34,647 bases of DNA, from contig WSXX01000038.1 in assembly GCA_009773515.1 (NCBI GenBank), positions 1 to 34,647 of the forward strand. The letters are read 5' to 3'. Both the position numbers and the translations under genes were made by a program. Below the pieces are notes generated by a model. That model worked only from the letters and a program-made list of their open reading frames with translations. It did no database searches and was not told the origin of the DNA. Shown here piece after piece: positions 15,915 through 23,846 of the stretch (within the stretch, counting starts at the first letter, position 1; each line of letters begins with the position of its first letter). The stretch is from Bacteroidota bacterium. Its GTDB lineage: Bacteria > Bacteroidota > Bacteroidia > Bacteroidales > Lentimicrobiaceae.

Positions 15915-17639
15915 TTACAAAGGAACATCTCTTTTTTTGTAGGATGTATGTAATAATTTTGTGGACATTTCGCCATTCGGCTCTCCCAGGAAGTCCCGGT
16001 ACAACTCAACGATAGCCGGGTTTTTATAAGAAACCTTAATCGGATCTTTGTCGTCAATATCATAAATGGCTTTGGTTCTTGCTTTTATAGCTCCGGCGTC
16101 CTTCACAATTGGTTGTCCTCCTCCGCCAACACAACCTCCGGGGCAAGCCATCACTTCAATAAAGTGAATGTCATTTCGCCCGGCTTTGATCTCTTCAATC
16201 AACTGATTGGCGTGTTTTACCGATGACACAGCTGCAAAACCGAGCTTATAATCGCCGATCTTTATTTTAACTTCTTTATAATCTTTGCTGATACGTAATT
16301 CATTGATTTTAAAGTTGCTGATGTCTTTCCCGGTTAATCTGAAATGTAAGGTGCGGATCAGAGATTCGGTAAGTCCGCCGGGTACTGCCATCAGTTTGCC
16401 GGCTGAACTTCGGATATGAAACGGGAAGTCAGCATGCTCAGTTTCGTTTTGCTGAAGGTCAATTCCATTCAGTCTGATGAATTGAGCAAGTTCGCGGGTA
16501 GTAAGTACAGCATCCACATCGCTGATTCCTTTGTGAGTCATTTGTTCGCGCTGAGCTTCAAACTTTTTGGCCGTGCATGGCATGGCACTCACGGTGTAAA
16601 GATGGTCAGGGTTGATGTGATATGTTTTTGTGTAATGGTTGGTTATTACGGCCCCCAACATTTGCTGCGGCGATTTGCACACTGAAACATAAGGGATTAT
16701 TTCAGGATGCCATTGCTCCATATATTTTATCCATGCAGGGCAATCGCTGCTGAACATTGGCAATACTCCATTGTTTTTTAATCGGGATTCCATCTCTGCA
16801 GCCAGCTCCATAATATATAGATCTGCACTGAACGAAGTGTCGAATACTTTGTCAAAGCCCGTTTTCCGCAACGCAGCGTTTATCAGTCCACTGAAGTCTT
16901 TACCTGCTTTGATTCCAAATTCTTCGGCAAGGCTTACTCCAACAGAGGGAGAGAGTTGGATTACTACATGAGTTTCTTTATGATGCAGTGCGTTTTGCAG
17001 ATCAGTGGAGTGCCTTTTTTCGTGCAAAGCTCCGGTGGGGCATGCCATGATGCATTGTCCACAGGTGATGCAGCTTGAAAGGTTTAGTTGTTTGTTAAAT
17101 GATGGACCGATAATTGTTTTGTTGCCTCTGCCAATAAATCCGAGGGTGCTTGCCCCGATAATTTCATCGCAGGTTCTTACACATCTGCCGCATAAAATAC
17201 ATTTGGCCGGGTCGCGTATAATGCTTGATCCCGATGGATCTGATTTGTATTTGTTTTTTTTGCCTGTAAACCTTCGTTCTCTGATGTTTAGTTGTTCTGC
17301 AAAGCTCTGAAGCTCGCAGTTCCCGTTGCGTTCACAATAAAGGCAATCGTCAGGATGATTGCTAAGCAGCAATTCAACATTGGTTTTTCGTGCATTTACT
17401 ACCCTTGGTGAGTGGGTTTTTATTTTCATCCATTCTTCAACAGGGTAGGAGCAGGACGTAATCAGATTGGGTTTGCCTTCAACTTCAACCACACACATTC
17501 TGCATGAACCTGTAGGGTAAAGGTCAGGCATATGACATAAAGTAGGAACATTTATCCCGTTTCTGTCAAGAGCTTCAAGTATAGTTTCACCCTTTCGGGC
17601 GATTATTGTTTTGTTGTTTACCTCTATCGGGAAGTTCAT
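15915..17639 (-). CDS. hydA: NADH-linked [FeFe]-hydrogenase catalytic subunit HydA
   Basis: Catalytic subunit of a HydABC (Hnd) type enzyme that couples NADH and reduced ferredoxin to H2. The 574 residues contain, in order, a NuoG-type [2Fe-2S] (C35, C46, C49, C63), a His-Cys3 [4Fe-4S] (H95, C99, C102, C108), two [4Fe-4S] (C147/150/153/157 and C190/193/196/200), and the H-cluster domain with ligands C300, C355 (MPCTAKKFE), C499 and C503 (EVMACPGGCVGGGGQP). A small-subunit-like tail follows (VSYKNPAIVELYRDFLG). The residue before C300, normally the proton-transfer Cys in TSC-C-P, is Asp (D299, SSDCPAW). The gene follows hydB by 26 bp and precedes the sensor kinase by 12 bp. Confidence 0.95.
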   Translation of the reverse strand: MNFPIEVNNKTIIARKGETILEALDRNGINVPTLCHMPDLYPTGSCRMCVVEVEGKPNLITSCSYPVEEWMKIKTHSPRVVNARKTNVELLLSNHPDDCLYCERNGNCELQSFAEQLNIRERRFTGKKNKYKSDPSGSSIIRDPAKCILCGRCVRTCDEIIGASTLGFIGRGNKTIIGPSFNKQLNLSSCITCGQCIMACPTGALHEKRHSTDLQNALHHKETHVVIQLSPSVGVSLAEEFGIKAGKDFSGLINAALRKTGFDKVFDTSFSADLYIMELAAEMESRLKNNGVLPMFSSDCPAWIKYMEQWHPEIIPYVSVCKSPQQMLGAVITNHYTKTYHINPDHLYTVSAMPCTAKKFEAQREQMTHKGISDVDAVLTTRELAQFIRLNGIDLQQNETEHADFPFHIRSSAGKLMAVPGGLTESLIRTLHFRLTGKDISNFKINELRISKDYKEVKIKIGDYKLGFAAVSSVKHANQLIEEIKAGRNDIHFIEVMACPGGCVGGGGQPIVKDAGAIKARTKAIYDIDDKDPIKVSYKNPAIVELYRDFLGEPNGEMSTKLLHTSYKKRDVPL

Positions 17640-17665
17640 AAGGCTAAAAAGTTAAGGCCAATGAA

Positions 17666-19612
17666 TCATTTTACAAAAACAGCTACGAACTTGCAAACAT
17701 CAAAGCATATTCCGCAACCGATACATTTATCTTCGATAATAAAATGCGGGGTACGCGGAGAACCGATGATTGCATTTGTAGGGCATTTCTTGGCACAGGC
17801 AGTACAACCTGTACATTTTTCAACGTCGATGTAATAGACTTTCAGGTCTTTACATACTCCGGCCCGGCATTTTCTGTCAAAAATATGTTCTTCAAACTCC
17901 TCTCTGAAATGTTTGAGTGCGCTTAGCAATGGATTAGGGGCCGTTTGTCCCAATCCGCAAAGCGAAGTATCTTTGATTACATCTGCAAGGTTTTCAAGCT
18001 GCATCACACCTTTGAACCTCTCCAGGGTTTCGTAACCACTTTCATTGACAGGTCTTCGGGTGATATTTTCGAGTATCTCATGCATTCTGCGCGATCCTTC
18101 GCGGCATGGAATACATTTTCCGCAACTTTCTCTTTGTAAAAAATCGGTAAAGAATTTTGCAATATCCACCATGCAGGTGTCTTCATCCATTACAACCAGC
18201 CCACCTGATCCCATTATGGTTCCGGCTTCGAGCAATGCTTCATAATCTATCAGTACATCAAGGCTTTTTTCGGGCAGGCAACTTCCTGAAGGGCCTCCCA
18301 GTTGAATGGCTTTAAGTCGTTTTCCGTTTTTTACACCTCCGCAAACATAATAAACAAGATCTTTTAATGAGGTGCCCATGCTGACTTCAGCAAGCCCTGT
18401 TATTGATATTTTTCCAGCTAAAGCGAAAACTTTGGTGCCTTTACTTTTCTCGGTTCCAATGGATGCAAACCAGGCAGGACCATTCTCGATAATAGCCGGA
18501 ATATTGGCCAGTGTTTCTACGTTATTTACAACAGTGGGTTTGCCAAAAAGTCCTTTAATTGCGGGAAACGGAGGTTTTGGTCGTGGTGTTCCCCTTTTGC
18601 CTTCAATACTCGAAATAAGGGCGGTTTCCTCTCCGCAAACAAAAGCACCGGCGCCTTCACGAACCTGAATTGTCAGACTAAAGCCACTTCCAAGTATGTT
18701 GTGACCTAAAAGCCCGGCTTCAGTAGCCTGATCAATAGCGCGGCGCAGACGATCAAGCGCAAGTGCATATTCTGCTCTTACATAAATATATGCTTTGCCG
18801 GCATTAATTGCATAGGCAGAAATAGCTACACCCTCAATAAGTTTATGCGGGTCACCTTCAAAAATTGCCCTGTCCATAAATGCACCGGGATCACTTTCAT
18901 CGCCGTTGCAAATCAAAAAACGTTGCTCATCCTGAGCGTTTAAAGCTGTTTTCCACTTTCTGCCTGTCGGAAAACCTCCGCCTCCTCGACCCCTCAGACC
19001 TGAATCTTCAACGATTTCGCAAACTTTGTCGGGTGAGTAGTTTCGTAAAGCTCTGGTAAGCGATTTGTATCCTCCGCGGGCAATATATTCTTCAATGGAG
19101 AAGGGATTTATAATGCCGCAGTTTTTCAGAACAATCCGGTTTTGCATTCTGAAATATGCCATTTCGCTGAGCAACTTAACACCTTCCCATTGTTCATGGT
19201 TGTTGTGCGAGTATTGTCCGATAACCGGGCTATCAGGCAGCGAATTGTTAAGAATTTCATCGAGCAACGACTCAACTTTATCTTCCGTAACTCTTGAAAA
19301 TGAAATACGTCGTTTGCCTGGCATTTGAATATCGACCATTGGTTCATGAATGCATAATCCTATGCATCCCACTTCAACCACTTCGGCATCGATTTCTTTT
19401 TCCTTTAAATAATTCAGCGTTGCCTGCATGGTTCTGCCGGCTCCGGCAATGTATCCACAAGTGCCTGTTCCGATGTAAATTACTGGTTTGTCAACCCTGT
19501 CTCGCCTGAGTTTACTGATCAGGTCTTCCATTATGGATGTTTCTTCCTGATTTTTGCCCGTGAGACAATAAGCGGCAAGCCGTGGCAGATCTATACTTTT
19601 CGTGCTATTCAT
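17666..19612 (-). CDS. hydB: NADH-binding flavoprotein subunit HydB
   Basis: A NuoF-like 648-residue subunit carrying FMN and the NAD(H) site; in bifurcating HydABC enzymes it takes electrons from NADH. An N-terminal thioredoxin-like domain (about 40-125) has C52, C83 and C87. The FMN/NADH core has RGRGGGGFPTG (207-217) and GAGAFVCGEETAL. A [4Fe-4S] site is formed by C497, C500, C503 and C552 (ESCGKCIPCREG, SLCGLG). A C-terminal 2x[4Fe-4S] ferredoxin has C600/603/606/610 and C630/633/636/640. The C-terminal ferredoxin marks HydB/HndC rather than complex I NuoF. Only three Cys are evident in the N-terminal domain, so its [2Fe-2S] cluster is uncertain. It overlaps hydC by 4 bp (ATGA), implying coupled translation. 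Confidence 0.95.
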   Translation of the reverse strand: MNSTKSIDLPRLAAYCLTGKNQEETSIMEDLISKLRRDRVDKPVIYIGTGTCGYIAGAGRTMQATLNYLKEKEIDAEVVEVGCIGLCIHEPMVDIQMPGKRRISFSRVTEDKVESLLDEILNNSLPDSPVIGQYSHNNHEQWEGVKLLSEMAYFRMQNRIVLKNCGIINPFSIEEYIARGGYKSLTRALRNYSPDKVCEIVEDSGLRGRGGGGFPTGRKWKTALNAQDEQRFLICNGDESDPGAFMDRAIFEGDPHKLIEGVAISAYAINAGKAYIYVRAEYALALDRLRRAIDQATEAGLLGHNILGSGFSLTIQVREGAGAFVCGEETALISSIEGKRGTPRPKPPFPAIKGLFGKPTVVNNVETLANIPAIIENGPAWFASIGTEKSKGTKVFALAGKISITGLAEVSMGTSLKDLVYYVCGGVKNGKRLKAIQLGGPSGSCLPEKSLDVLIDYEALLEAGTIMGSGGLVVMDEDTCMVDIAKFFTDFLQRESCGKCIPCREGSRRMHEILENITRRPVNESGYETLERFKGVMQLENLADVIKDTSLCGLGQTAPNPLLSALKHFREEFEEHIFDRKCRAGVCKDLKVYYIDVEKCTGCTACAKKCPTNAIIGSPRTPHFIIEDKCIGCGICFDVCKFVAVFVK

Positions 19613-20079
19613 ACGGATGAAGTATTGTCTTTACACTTTTCAAAGATTTCCTTTAAATCTCCGGGTTCAATGCCATGATAGTATTTGTCATTTATGGCAA
19701 TAACAGGTGATAGTCCGCAGGCTCCCATGCAATTGACAATCTCAATACTGAACATTCCATCACGGGTGGTTTGACCTTCTTTGATTTTCAGCAATCTTTC
19801 AGCTTCCTGAATTATGCGGCCTCCATTATTAATATGACAGGCTGTGCCATGGCAAATCTGAATGTGGAATCGACCCTGTGGCTCAAACCGGAACTGATCG
19901 TAAAAGGTAGCAACACCATAAATTTTACTGGTAGGAAGGTTGAGCGAAACAGAAATTCTGTTGATGGCCTCCTCTGAGAGATAACCCAGTTCATTCTGAA
20001 TGTCCTGTAATAAAGGAAGCAGTGTGTCGCGTTGGACATTCAGGTGCTTTTTAATTATTGTTTCAATCCTATCAGCCAT
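19609..20079 (-). CDS. hydC: NuoE-like [2Fe-2S] subunit HydC
   Basis: A 156-residue thioredoxin-like ferredoxin subunit of the HydABC hydrogenase, homologous to complex I NuoE. The [2Fe-2S] ligands are C76 and C81 (CHGTAC) and C117 and C121 (NCMGAC). An N-terminal helical part (1-65), including LPLLQDIQNELGYLSEEAIN and SKIYGVATFYDQF, is typical of the family. It is the first gene of the minus-strand cluster, with about 100 bp between its start and the two Rex-type operators. Confidence 0.95.
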   Translation of the reverse strand: MADRIETIIKKHLNVQRDTLLPLLQDIQNELGYLSEEAINRISVSLNLPTSKIYGVATFYDQFRFEPQGRFHIQICHGTACHINNGGRIIQEAERLLKIKEGQTTRDGMFSIEIVNCMGACGLSPVIAINDKYYHGIEPGDLKEIFEKCKDNTSSV

Positions 20080-20175
20080 ATATCGGTTTGATTTACAGTT
20101 TATTGCATTTGATGTGCCATTGTTTTTGGCCGTAAATCGAGGAATAAATTCCTTGTTTTCTGCTGATAAAATTAC

Positions 20176-20191
20176 TGTTATTTTAATAACA
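20176..20191. promoter_or_regulatory. Rex-type operator, box 1
   Basis: TGTTATTTTAATAACA: arms TGTTAT/ATAACA around four bases. It matches the Rex operator core TGTTAA-N4-TTAACA except for one symmetric change in each arm. It is separated from box 2 by one base, giving a 17-bp centre-to-centre distance. Confidence 0.65.
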
Positions 20192-20192
20192 A

Positions 20193-20208
20193 TGTTAATT
20201 TTTTAACA
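20193..20208. promoter_or_regulatory. Rex-type operator, box 2
   Basis: TGTTAATTTTTTAACA: an exact match to the Rex operator core TGTTAA-N4-TTAACA known from clostridia and other anaerobes, missing only the outermost T and A of the 18-bp consensus. It overlaps the expected -33 region of the plus-strand -7 element at 20228-20235. A rex gene is present in the cluster at 11689-12312. Confidence 0.8.
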
Positions 20209-20227
20209 GATATTTTTAAAAATGAGT

Positions 20228-20235
20228 TATTTTTG
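20228..20235 (+). promoter_or_regulatory. Candidate -7 element for the ferredoxin/sensor operon
   Basis: TATTTTTG, matching TAnnTTTG. If used, Rex bound to box 2 would cover its -33 region. A second identical octamer lies at 20267-20274. In this AT-rich stretch either could be a chance match. Confidence 0.35.
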
Positions 20236-20436
20236 TTCTTTCTGGATAAAATTAGCATCAGAATTGTATTTTTGTAAAGGTTCTGAAAATCAAAAAAACT
20301 GAAGTTATTCAATTGAGAAACAACTTTAATTCAGTTTATGCTGATTTTGTGATGGTTGCGATTAAATTGAAACATCACAACAGTATTTCGGAATTTTTTA
20401 CTGGCAAAGTTTGGCGTTTGAATTTGTAATAAACCG

Positions 20437-20706
20437 ATGGAAAAAGATAACAGAATTGATATTCAGATTTGTCTCGGGAGTTCCTGCTTTTCGCGAGGTA
20501 ACAAACATCTCGTAAAAGTTGTTGAGAAATACCTGAATGAGAACAGCCTCAGGCACCTTGTGTATTTTCACGGAGCCCATTGTTTCAGCAGTTGCGACCG
20601 TGGGCCTCTGATTCATATTGATGGCAAAGAATATACCGGGCTTAATGAAGACAAAGTACTTGCAGTTCTGGATGGAATTTTTGGCAAAAGCACCAGTAAT
20701 GTTTGA
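20437..20706 (+). CDS. Small [2Fe-2S] thioredoxin-like ferredoxin
   Basis: An 89-residue protein consisting only of the C-terminal cluster domain of NuoE/HydC. The ligands are C12 and C17 (CLGSSC, C-x4-C) and C49 and C53 (HCFSSC, C-x3-C), with the family pattern RGPLIHIDGKEYTGL after them. It lacks the helical N-terminus of HydC. First gene of the plus-strand operon, 65 bp before the PAS-linked hydrogenase-like sensor, so it is a candidate electron carrier between HydABC and the sensor. That role is inference from position. Confidence 0.88.
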   Translation: MEKDNRIDIQICLGSSCFSRGNKHLVKVVEKYLNENSLRHLVYFHGAHCFSSCDRGPLIHIDGKEYTGLNEDKVLAVLDGIFGKSTSNV

Positions 20707-20735
20707 TACTATAGCTATCGGGATTACCATTTAAA

Positions 20736-20763
20736 CTTTTCACTTTTCACTTTTCACTTTTCA
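20736..20763 (+). repeat. Heptanucleotide tandem repeat (CTTTTCA)4 before the sensor start codon
   Basis: Four perfect CTTTTCA units plus a partial fifth (CTT), ending 8 bp before the ATG at 20772. The tract occupies the ribosome-binding region, so copy-number change would alter leader spacing by 7 nt per unit without touching the reading frame. Confidence 0.9.
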
Positions 20764-20771
20764 CTTAAACC

Positions 20772-22634
20772 ATGACCACCCCCCTGATAACCATAGATGC
20801 TGATAAATGCAAGATTTGCTACGCCTGTGTAAGGTCATGCCCTGTTAATGCCATTCAGGTGAAGGGCAATCAGGAGGTTCCGGTTGTGATCGATGACCGG
20901 TGCATTGGTTGCGGGAGCTGCCTTCAGGTATGTGCCCCTCTTGCAATTGCATATCGTGACTCACGTGAAACGGTAAAGCATTTGATTGCATCCGGAGAGA
21001 AAGTGGTTGCTATTGTTGCGCCAAGTATTTCGGGCGAGTTCGATGACATAACCGACTACCGCAAATTCGTGAGGATGATTCGTGAGCTCGGATTTGCTTA
21101 CGTAAATGAGGTTTCCTTTGGTGTAGATCTCGTGGCGGTAGAATATCGTGAGTTGTTTACAAATTTTCTGGGAAGGTATTACATCACATCCAATTGCCCG
21201 CCAATTGTAGCTTTGGTTGAAAAATTCCGACCCGGACTTATCGGCAATCTGGCACCAATAGTTTCTCCAATGATTGCCTCTGCTCAATTGGTAAGGCAAT
21301 TGTATGGCGATCAGGTGAAGGTAGTTTACATCGGACCATGTATCGGAGCTAAAAATGAAGCACTCCGCTTTGAAGGAAACGCAAAGGTGGATGCTGTGCT
21401 TACTTTTGTTGAACTCAGGTTATTGTTTGAAGAACATAATATCAAAGAAAGTACTGTTGAATATTCTGATTTTGATCCACCGCTGGGCTATAAAGGTTCG
21501 CTGTATGCCGTTAGCAACGGGATACTTCAGGCTGCAGGATTAAGTGAAGATCTGATGGAAGGCAGTATCATAACTTCTGAAGGCAAAGAAAACATCATGG
21601 AAGCCATCCGTGAGTTTGAATCGTCGGTTGATTTTGTCAGAAAACATTTTAATATGTTTTACTGCGAAGGTTGCCTGATGGGACCTGGTACATCGAAAGG
21701 CGGGAAAAAATATCTCCGTAAAACGCTGGTAACCGATTATGCCAATAAAAAACTAAAAGATTTTGATGTAAAGAAATGGGGAGTTGACTGTAAAAAGCAT
21801 TCATCATCTATCGACTTTAAAGCTGTGTTTATCAATGATGATCAGCGTCTGCCATCGCCCCCCGAAGAAAAAGTACAGGAAATTCTGAAAGTAATCGGTA
21901 AACTTGAAAATGAAGATAAACTGGGTTGCGGTGCATGTGGATTTGAATCGTGCCATGAATTTGCTGTTGCTGTTGCAAAAGGACTTACCAAAACAGATAT
22001 GTGTATCTCCTATTCACTGAAAAGCAAGCACGATTTCATTAAAACATTGAAGCTGACCAACGAAAAGCTGGCCAAAACCAAAGAAGCTTTGGTAGAATCG
22101 GAACGCAAAGCAAGACAAGAACAACAGATGGCGCAGGAAGCATTGGAGCGCACCTCCTCAATGCTTCAAAAACTTCCCAGTTCAATCATTATTGTTGATG
22201 AAAACCTGAAGGTAATCGAATCGAATCAAAGTTTTGTAAATTCACTGGGTGAAGATGCTGCAGAAATTGATCAGATTATTCCCGGATTGGTTGGTGCTGA
22301 CCTTAAAACCTTGTTGCCTTTTCAGGTTTATAAATTATTTACAGCCGTATTAACCAGCAACGAAACAGTAGTTAACCGCGATGTTCATATTGGCGATAAA
22401 CTGCTGAATATTTCAGTTTTCCCCATAAAGAAAGGGAAAATTGCCGGCGCTGTGCTGCGCGATATGTATCTTCCCGAAGTTAGGAAAGAAGAAGTTATCA
22501 GCAGAGTAACCGAAGTAATTGATGAAAACCTTGATCTTGTTCAGAAAATTGCATTTTTGCTTGGCGAGGGAGCTGCAAAAACCGAAAAAATGCTCAACTC
22601 TATTATAGAATCTCATAAAGCCTCTAAAAAATAA
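20772..22634 (+). CDS. Hydrogenase-like sensor with PAS domain
   Basis: A 620-residue soluble protein with the same front end as the kinase-fused sensor at 13881-15902. Ferredoxin: C13/16/19/23 and C44/47/50/54. Hydrogenase domain: loop 1 TSNCPP with C142, loop 2 GPCIGAKNE with C190, loop 3 FYCEGCLMGPG with C298 and C301. RnfB-type [4Fe-4S]: C386, C389, C394, C411. A coiled coil (about 425-465) leads to a PAS domain (about 465-565, 'SSIIIVDENLKVIESNQSF') and a helical tail. It has no kinase domain. The Lys that contacts the active-site cyanide in catalytic enzymes (first K of MPCTAKK) aligns with Ala193 here. It is followed after 3 bp by a PP2C phosphatase gene, the probable output partner. 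Related PAS-bearing 'sensory' [FeFe]-hydrogenases (HydS type) are known. Confidence 0.9.
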   Translation: MTTPLITIDADKCKICYACVRSCPVNAIQVKGNQEVPVVIDDRCIGCGSCLQVCAPLAIAYRDSRETVKHLIASGEKVVAIVAPSISGEFDDITDYRKFVRMIRELGFAYVNEVSFGVDLVAVEYRELFTNFLGRYYITSNCPPIVALVEKFRPGLIGNLAPIVSPMIASAQLVRQLYGDQVKVVYIGPCIGAKNEALRFEGNAKVDAVLTFVELRLLFEEHNIKESTVEYSDFDPPLGYKGSLYAVSNGILQAAGLSEDLMEGSIITSEGKENIMEAIREFESSVDFVRKHFNMFYCEGCLMGPGTSKGGKKYLRKTLVTDYANKKLKDFDVKKWGVDCKKHSSSIDFKAVFINDDQRLPSPPEEKVQEILKVIGKLENEDKLGCGACGFESCHEFAVAVAKGLTKTDMCISYSLKSKHDFIKTLKLTNEKLAKTKEALVESERKARQEQQMAQEALERTSSMLQKLPSSIIIVDENLKVIESNQSFVNSLGEDAAEIDQIIPGLVGADLKTLLPFQVYKLFTAVLTSNETVVNRDVHIGDKLLNISVFPIKKGKIAGAVLRDMYLPEVRKEEVISRVTEVIDENLDLVQKIAFLLGEGAAKTEKMLNSIIESHKASKK

Positions 22635-22637
22635 CTG

Positions 22638-23822
22638 ATGGACAACAGATTTTATATTGAGGTGAATGCAGAATTAAAAAATCACCATGAATCCAGGATT
22701 TGTGGTGATGTTTTTCTTTCCAGGCGAATGGTGGAAGAAAACCGTATAGTGGTGGTGCTTTCAGACGGAATGGGACATGGCGTAAAGGCAAATATGCTGG
22801 CAACACTTACCTCAACAATGGCACTCAATTTTACTGCTGAGCACAAAGAAGTCCACCGGATTGCTGAAATAATCATGAACACGCTTCCTGAATGCAGCGA
22901 ACGCAAAATGAGTTACTCCACTTTTACCATTCTCGATATTGAATACGATGGAAAAGTAAGCATATTGGAATACGACAATCCGCAGTCAATCATTATGCGG
23001 GGTACAAAAATATTTGAACCGGAATGGACTTGCGTGATGCTGAGTGGAGGCAAAAGCGCAGGAAAGGAATTGAAAAGTTGTGAGTTTATTCCTGAAAAAG
23101 AGGACAGAATTATCTTTTTCAGTGATGGAGTTGCACAATCAGGGCTTGGCTCAGGGAAATTTTTATTTGGGTGGGGGCGTGATAGTGTTCAACAATATAT
23201 TTTGGAACTGGTAAGCCATGAACCCGATATTTCAGCTTTGCAACTTGCCCATAAAGTTGTAAATATGGCCCATGTAAACGATGGCTACCAAAGCAAGGAC
23301 GATACCAGTTGCGGAGTTGTATATTTTCGGGAACCCCGTAAAATGATGGTTTGTACCGGTCCTCCTTTTGAAGACCATAAAGATGCTGAACTTGCGAAAA
23401 TGGTTGATGTTTTCAGTGGAAAGAAAATATTATGTGGTGCTACAACGGCAGATATAATCGCTCGTGAACTAAACCGAACCATCGAAGACAGTTTCGACTT
23501 TGATGATCCGGATCTTCCGCCGATATCGATGATGGAGGGTGTAGATCTGATTACTGAAGGAATTCTTACACTAGGAAAAGTAACAGAAATGCTGAAAAAT
23601 TACAGCAACAGTACCCGTTTGGGAAAGGGACCTGCCGATCGCATCGTTAAAATGCTGATTGAGAGCGACGAAATCCATTTTGTAATTGGAACCCGCATAA
23701 ATATTGCACATCAGGACCCTAGTCTTCCGGTGGAACTGGAAATCAGGCGCACGGTTGTGAAACGGATAGCCAGATTGCTCGAAGATAAGTTTTTGAAAGA
23801 AGTTTCCCTCACTTTTATATAA
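22638..23822 (+). CDS. SpoIIE-type PP2C serine/threonine phosphatase with an unassigned C-terminal domain
   Basis: A 394-residue soluble protein. Residues 1-230 form a SpoIIE/PP2C phosphatase domain with the metal-binding aspartates in place: D24 (CGD), D43 (LSDGMGHG), D163 (FSDGVAQSG) and D221/D222 (KDDTSCGVV). Residues about 235-394 form a second region that fits no domain I can name, with the blocks LCGATTADIIARELNR, MMEGVDLITEGILTLGK and EIHFVIGTRIN. The start is 3 bp after the sensor's stop, so the two are co-translated. Phosphatases of this type occur beside sensory [FeFe]-hydrogenases in Firmicutes. No cognate Ser/Thr kinase or anti-sigma antagonist is in the window, so the substrate is open. 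Confidence 0.9.
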   Translation: MDNRFYIEVNAELKNHHESRICGDVFLSRRMVEENRIVVVLSDGMGHGVKANMLATLTSTMALNFTAEHKEVHRIAEIIMNTLPECSERKMSYSTFTILDIEYDGKVSILEYDNPQSIIMRGTKIFEPEWTCVMLSGGKSAGKELKSCEFIPEKEDRIIFFSDGVAQSGLGSGKFLFGWGRDSVQQYILELVSHEPDISALQLAHKVVNMAHVNDGYQSKDDTSCGVVYFREPRKMMVCTGPPFEDHKDAELAKMVDVFSGKKILCGATTADIIARELNRTIEDSFDFDDPDLPPISMMEGVDLITEGILTLGKVTEMLKNYSNSTRLGKGPADRIVKMLIESDEIHFVIGTRINIAHQDPSLPVELEIRRTVVKRIARLLEDKFLKEVSLTFI

Positions 23823-23846
23823 TCATCACCTTTTTAAATTGCTGTT

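Larger units (their letters stand above)
20080..20436. other. Divergent promoter region of the hydrogenase island
   Basis: 357 bp without a gene, between hydC (minus) and the small ferredoxin gene (plus). It contains two Rex-type palindromes (20176-20208), two -7 type elements on the plus strand (20228-20235 and 20267-20274), and, in the plus-strand leader, an 8-bp inverted repeat TTGTGATG/CATCACAA (20347-20354 against 20373-20380, 18-nt loop). I see no clear -7 element for the hydC side. Confidence 0.7.

Noticed and set aside
17666..20079. Complex I subunits NuoE/NuoF
   Set aside because: The C-terminal 2x[4Fe-4S] extension, the following H-cluster subunit and the absence of membrane Nuo genes identify a soluble HydABC hydrogenase.
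20347..20380. 8-bp inverted repeat TTGTGATG/CATCACAA in the leader of the ferredoxin-sensor operon, considered as a riboswitch or terminator
   Set aside because: The 18-nt loop and lack of a T-run argue against a terminator, and there is no further conserved structure to support a riboswitch; kept only as a note in the intergenic entry.
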